Below, piece after piece: positions 5,018 through 7,848 of a stretch of 7,848 nucleotides of DNA. Within the stretch, counting starts at the first letter, position 1, and the number at the start of each line of letters is the position of its first letter. The stretch is from the NCBI GenBank assembly GCA_045125935.1, contig JBGVNW010000063.1, forward strand, positions 1-7,848, read 5' to 3'. A program made the translations under genes and the position numbers. The notes under the pieces were generated by a model that was given only the letters and a program-made list of their open reading frames with translations, did not search any database and was not told the origin of the DNA. Origin of the DNA: CAG-877 sp045125935 (GTDB lineage Bacteria; Bacillota_I; Bacilli_A; RF39; UBA660).

Positions 5018-6727
5018 GTGACAGGACAGTACTTAATTATTGGTTCAGCTGTTGTTATTGCGCTTGTTATTGTAATTATCATACTTCATTTTATTAGACA
5101 ATTTGAGATGAAATACTATCGAGATAAGATTAAAAATTTAGAAGTTCAACGTAATGTAGTTGCAAGTACGCCTGTTTTACTTGAATTATCTAAAGTTGAG
5201 CCTATTATTAAAAATGACAAGATGGAAGAGAAGTATAATAAGTGGCAAGATGATTTTATTTATTTAAAGGAAAACAGATTAACATTAATTGATGACATGT
5301 TAATTGATTTAGATATATTTGTTGATAAAAGAGATTATAAATCATGTGGTTATCGAATGGCTAAGATTGAAATGGAAATTTATAAGGTTCGTGAAGCTGC
5401 AGATCATTTATTAAATGAAATAAAAGATATTACTTTAAGTGAAGAAAAGTACCGTTCGATAGTAACTAAATTAAAGACTAAATATCGTGTTTTGAATAAA
5501 GAATTTCAAGATCATAAAGATTTATATGAAGAAATGCAGGAATCTATTTCATTACAACTTGAAAATATTGAAAGACGTTTTTTAGATTTTGAAAAAGTAA
5601 TGGAAGATAATGATTATAATGAGGTAGTTCATATTGTTAAGGCACTTGATGCAATGATTGAACATATTGAAATAATAGTTCACGAGGTGCCAGATGTGTT
5701 ACTTATGGCTAAAAAAATTATTCCAAATAGAGTCAGTGAAATAAGAATGACTTATGACGAAATGGTGAAATTAGAATTCCCACTAGATTATTTAAATATT
5801 GATTATAACTTGGAAGAAATTGATAAAAATATTGAAGCTATTTTGGAAAAAACTAAGATTTTGAATCTTGAAGGCTGTATGTTTGATTTAAAAACAATGC
5901 TTGAATATTTAGATTCTTTATTTATAGATTTTGAGAAGGAAAGATTATCTCGTAAAGTTTATGAAGAAGTAGAAACTGATTTTTCTAAGAAAATTGAAAA
6001 AACAAATAAATTAGTTAGTGATATTTATGAGCAATTAGATGATATTAAGAAGATGTATGATTTACATGATGAAGATGTTGAGATTATACATACAGTTAAT
6101 AAAGAATTGGTTGTAATTAATGATGAATATAAAAAGGTTGTTTCTAAAGTAGAAGCAAAGTCTTCGCCATATTCAGTAGTTCATAAAGAAATTGAAGAAT
6201 TAACATTTAGATTAAAAAATTTGGAAACTAATTTAGACAAGGCTTTAAAATCACTTGGCAATATGTATGATGATGAGGTTAGAGCTAGAGAACAATTAGA
6301 TGAAATTCAGATGTTTTTAAAACAATGTAAAGTAAAAATGAGAAGTTATAAACTTCCTGTAATTACTGATAATTATTTTGTACAATTGTCAGAGGCTAAT
6401 GAAGCAATTTTAGAAGTTATTAAGGAACTTGAAAAGAAGCCTATTGCGATAAGTGTATTAAATACTAGAGTAGATACAGCTAGAGATTTAGTTTTAAAAC
6501 TTTACAATACAACTAATGATATGATTAGAACAGCTCAGTGTGCAGAGATTGCGATTGTATATGGAAATCGTTATCGAGTATACGATGAAGTAAGTGCTGG
6601 ACTTGATGATGCTAGAAAGAAATTTTATGTTGGCGATTATAAAAAAGCACTTGATATTTCGATTAAATCTATTGAAATAGTAGATAGTGATATTTCACAC
6701 AAGTTATTTAATAATGAAGGATATTAG
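5018..6727 (+). CDS. ezrA: Septation ring formation regulator EzrA
   Basis: EzrA is a membrane-anchored cytoplasmic protein that binds FtsZ and modulates where and when Z rings form in low-GC Gram-positive bacteria. At 569 residues it matches the family (about 560-575). One N-terminal transmembrane helix (about 5-27) is followed by a long, highly charged helical region (about 30-555) of the spectrin-like coiled-coil type. Near the C-terminus, AEIAIVYGNRYR (509-520) and the following helix match the conserved end of EzrA, where a surface patch needed for function lies. The start is GTG with AGAGGTGAT (5006-5014) a few bases upstream, similar to the thiI site. The gene is divergent from rpsD and ends with its own terminator, so it is probably monocistronic. 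Sequence identity to Bacillus EzrA looks modest, but topology, length, C-terminal motif and neighbours agree. Confidence 0.9.
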   Translation: MTGQYLIIGSAVVIALVIVIIILHFIRQFEMKYYRDKIKNLEVQRNVVASTPVLLELSKVEPIIKNDKMEEKYNKWQDDFIYLKENRLTLIDDMLIDLDIFVDKRDYKSCGYRMAKIEMEIYKVREAADHLLNEIKDITLSEEKYRSIVTKLKTKYRVLNKEFQDHKDLYEEMQESISLQLENIERRFLDFEKVMEDNDYNEVVHIVKALDAMIEHIEIIVHEVPDVLLMAKKIIPNRVSEIRMTYDEMVKLEFPLDYLNIDYNLEEIDKNIEAILEKTKILNLEGCMFDLKTMLEYLDSLFIDFEKERLSRKVYEEVETDFSKKIEKTNKLVSDIYEQLDDIKKMYDLHDEDVEIIHTVNKELVVINDEYKKVVSKVEAKSSPYSVVHKEIEELTFRLKNLETNLDKALKSLGNMYDDEVRAREQLDEIQMFLKQCKVKMRSYKLPVITDNYFVQLSEANEAILEVIKELEKKPIAISVLNTRVDTARDLVLKLYNTTNDMIRTAQCAEIAIVYGNRYRVYDEVSAGLDDARKKFYVGDYKKALDISIKSIEIVDSDISHKLFNNEGY

Positions 6728-6752
6728 AGGGTGATTATGTCATCCTTTTTTT
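6728..6752 (+). terminator. Intrinsic terminator after ezrA
   Basis: GGGTGA (6729-6734) pairs with TCATCC (6740-6745) with one G-U pair, around a 5-nt loop, and is followed by seven T (6746-6752). It begins right after the TAG stop and separates ezrA from thiI. Confidence 0.8.
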
Positions 6753-6831
6753 GGACTTTATTTTTATCAAAGTTATATTAATTCTTTTCTTTTGTTCTGG
6801 TTAAGTATTTGTGTACTTTTTAGGATTTTTA

Positions 6832-6840
6832 TGTTAGTAT
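6832..6840 (+). promoter_or_regulatory. Candidate extended -10 promoter for thiI
   Basis: TGT followed by TAGTAT (6835-6840) lies 18 nt before the thiI ATG. It resembles the extended -10 elements before the T-box and ezrA. A weak TTGTGT (6809-6814) is 20 bp upstream. Since the ezrA terminator separates the genes, a promoter is needed in this 131-nt gap. Confidence 0.35.
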
Positions 6841-6858
6841 ATTGCTGGCGGTGAAATT

Positions 6859-7848
6859 ATGGATAGAGTGATATTAATAAAGTATGGTGAACTTAGTACA
6901 AAGAAAGGTAATCGTAATTTTTTTATAAATACTTTATATAATAATGTTAGAAATAAATTGAAAAATTTTGATGTTAAAATTAGTAAAGATCGTGCAAGAA
7001 TGTATATTGAATTTAAAGATAGTGAACTTGAAGATATAAAAAGTTCTATTGATAAGATTTTTGGTATACATAAGTATCATATTGCGTATATTGTCGATAC
7101 TAATATTGATGCAATTAAAGATAAAACATTAGAAGTTATTGAAAAACTTAATTTTAAAACATTTAAGGTTGAAACTAAACGTAGTTTTAAGGAATTTCCG
7201 ACAGATAGTTTAGAAACTAGTAGAATTGTTGGTGGACATATTTTAAGAAATACTAACGATATTACTGTTGATGTTCATAATCCAGAATTACTTATTCAGA
7301 TTGAAATTCGTGATAAAAATAGTTTTATTTATTTAAATGATTATCAAGGTGGTGGTGGATATCCTGTTGGTACTCAACCTAAAGGTTTCCTAATGTTATC
7401 TGGTGGAATCGATTCCCCTGTTGCGGGATATTTGGCAATGAAGCGTGGTGTAAAATTAGAAGCTGTTTATTTTGAGGCTATTCCACATACTAGTTTAGAA
7501 GCTAGAAATAAAGTTATTGCTTTAACAAAAAAACTTGCTAGTTATACAGATAGTATTAATTTACATATTGTTAATTTTACACCTATACAAGAAGCTATTT
7601 ACAAAAATTGTCGTGGTGACTATTGTATTACTATTATGCGTAGAATGATGTATAGAATTATGGAAAAGATTGCTAATAGTCATAAAGGATATGCAATTAT
7701 TAATGGTTAATCAATTGGACAAGTTGCTTCTCAAACATTAACTAGTATGAGAGTAATTAATAGTGTTACTAATATGCCTGTTATTAGACCAGTTGCATGT
7801 TTAGATAAATTAGAGATTATGGAAATAGCTAGAAAGATTGATACTTAT
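6859..7848 (+). pseudogene. thiI: thiI (tRNA 4-thiouridine / thiazole sulfur transferase), interrupted by in-frame TAA and cut by window edge
   Basis: ThiI adenylates U8 of tRNA and transfers sulfur to form 4-thiouridine. In many bacteria it also supplies sulfur for the thiamine thiazole. The opening MDRVILIKYGELSTKKGNR is typical, followed by a ferredoxin-like/THUMP region (to about 165) and the AANH/PP-loop domain with the ATP-binding SGGIDSP at 181-187. ITIMRRMMYRI (257-267) is also family-like. At codon 284 (7708-7710) there is TAA where the family has GES in a GESxGQVASQT motif. Frame +0 continues after the stop with SIGQVASQTLTSM and family-like sequence for 46 codons to the window end. 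A single G-to-T change (GAA to TAA) would explain this. The 283-residue product would lack the end of the catalytic domain, including the sulfur-transfer Cys region that lies beyond the window; full length is about 400. GGCGGTGA (6847-6854) precedes the ATG. True mutation versus sequencing error cannot be told here. Confidence 0.88.

Noticed and set aside
7708..7710. TAA read as an amino acid (stop codon reassignment) in thiI
   Set aside because: TAA ends the CYTH, tyrS, propeller, phosphatase and rpsD genes here, including two where it overlaps the next start, so reassignment is far less likely than a mutation or sequencing error.
1..7848. CRISPR array, insertion sequence, prophage, tRNA or rRNA genes
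   Set aside because: No regularly spaced direct repeats, transposase or phage-type reading frames, terminal inverted repeats, or tRNA/rRNA-like segments were seen on either strand.

Overview
The window is very AT-rich, with strong Shine-Dalgarno sites, a Firmicutes-type T-box leader, a zinc-free 200-residue S4 and an EzrA homologue. Together these point to a low-GC member of the Bacillota, most likely class Bacilli (possibly an uncultured gut or Mollicutes-related lineage). The species cannot be named from sequence alone. UGA is not used as a stop in any complete gene here, but every Trp I checked is TGG, so there is no sign of a UGA=Trp code.

Layout, left to right. Positions 1-10 hold the first codons of a gene leaving the window on the minus strand. 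A divergent intergenic region follows, with two hairpins and then an extended -10 promoter. It leads into a tyrosine-type T-box riboswitch (about 200-407) with specifier UAC, a UGGU acceptor-end bulge and an intrinsic terminator. The T-box controls a two-gene unit: a CYTH-domain protein of the class IV adenylate cyclase type, then tyrS, whose start overlaps the CYTH stop codon. A terminator closes the unit. Next comes a second two-gene unit: a membrane-anchored protein whose outer part reads as a seven-bladed beta-propeller, overlapping by one base a histidine phosphatase of the phosphoglycerate mutase superfamily. A shared bidirectional terminator separates it from convergent rpsD on the minus strand. 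rpsD has a consensus promoter and a leader of about 160 nt with crossing helices (a pseudoknot), as expected for S4 autoregulation. Divergent from rpsD is ezrA, a membrane-anchored coiled-coil division regulator, followed by its own terminator. The last gene is thiI.

The order tyrS - rpsD - ezrA - thiI is the housekeeping neighbourhood known from Bacillus. Two things depart from it. The cysteine desulfurase gene usually found between ezrA and thiI is absent, and thiI is interrupted by an in-frame TAA at 7708-7710, where the family has a conserved Glu codon. After that stop the same frame continues, with clear ThiI sequence, to the window edge.

Most of the window is ordinary core genome. The points that merit a second look are the interrupted thiI, the CYTH enzyme under tyrosine T-box control, the propeller/phosphatase pair, the rpsD leader pseudoknot, and the unexplained hairpins and inverted repeats upstream of the T-box.
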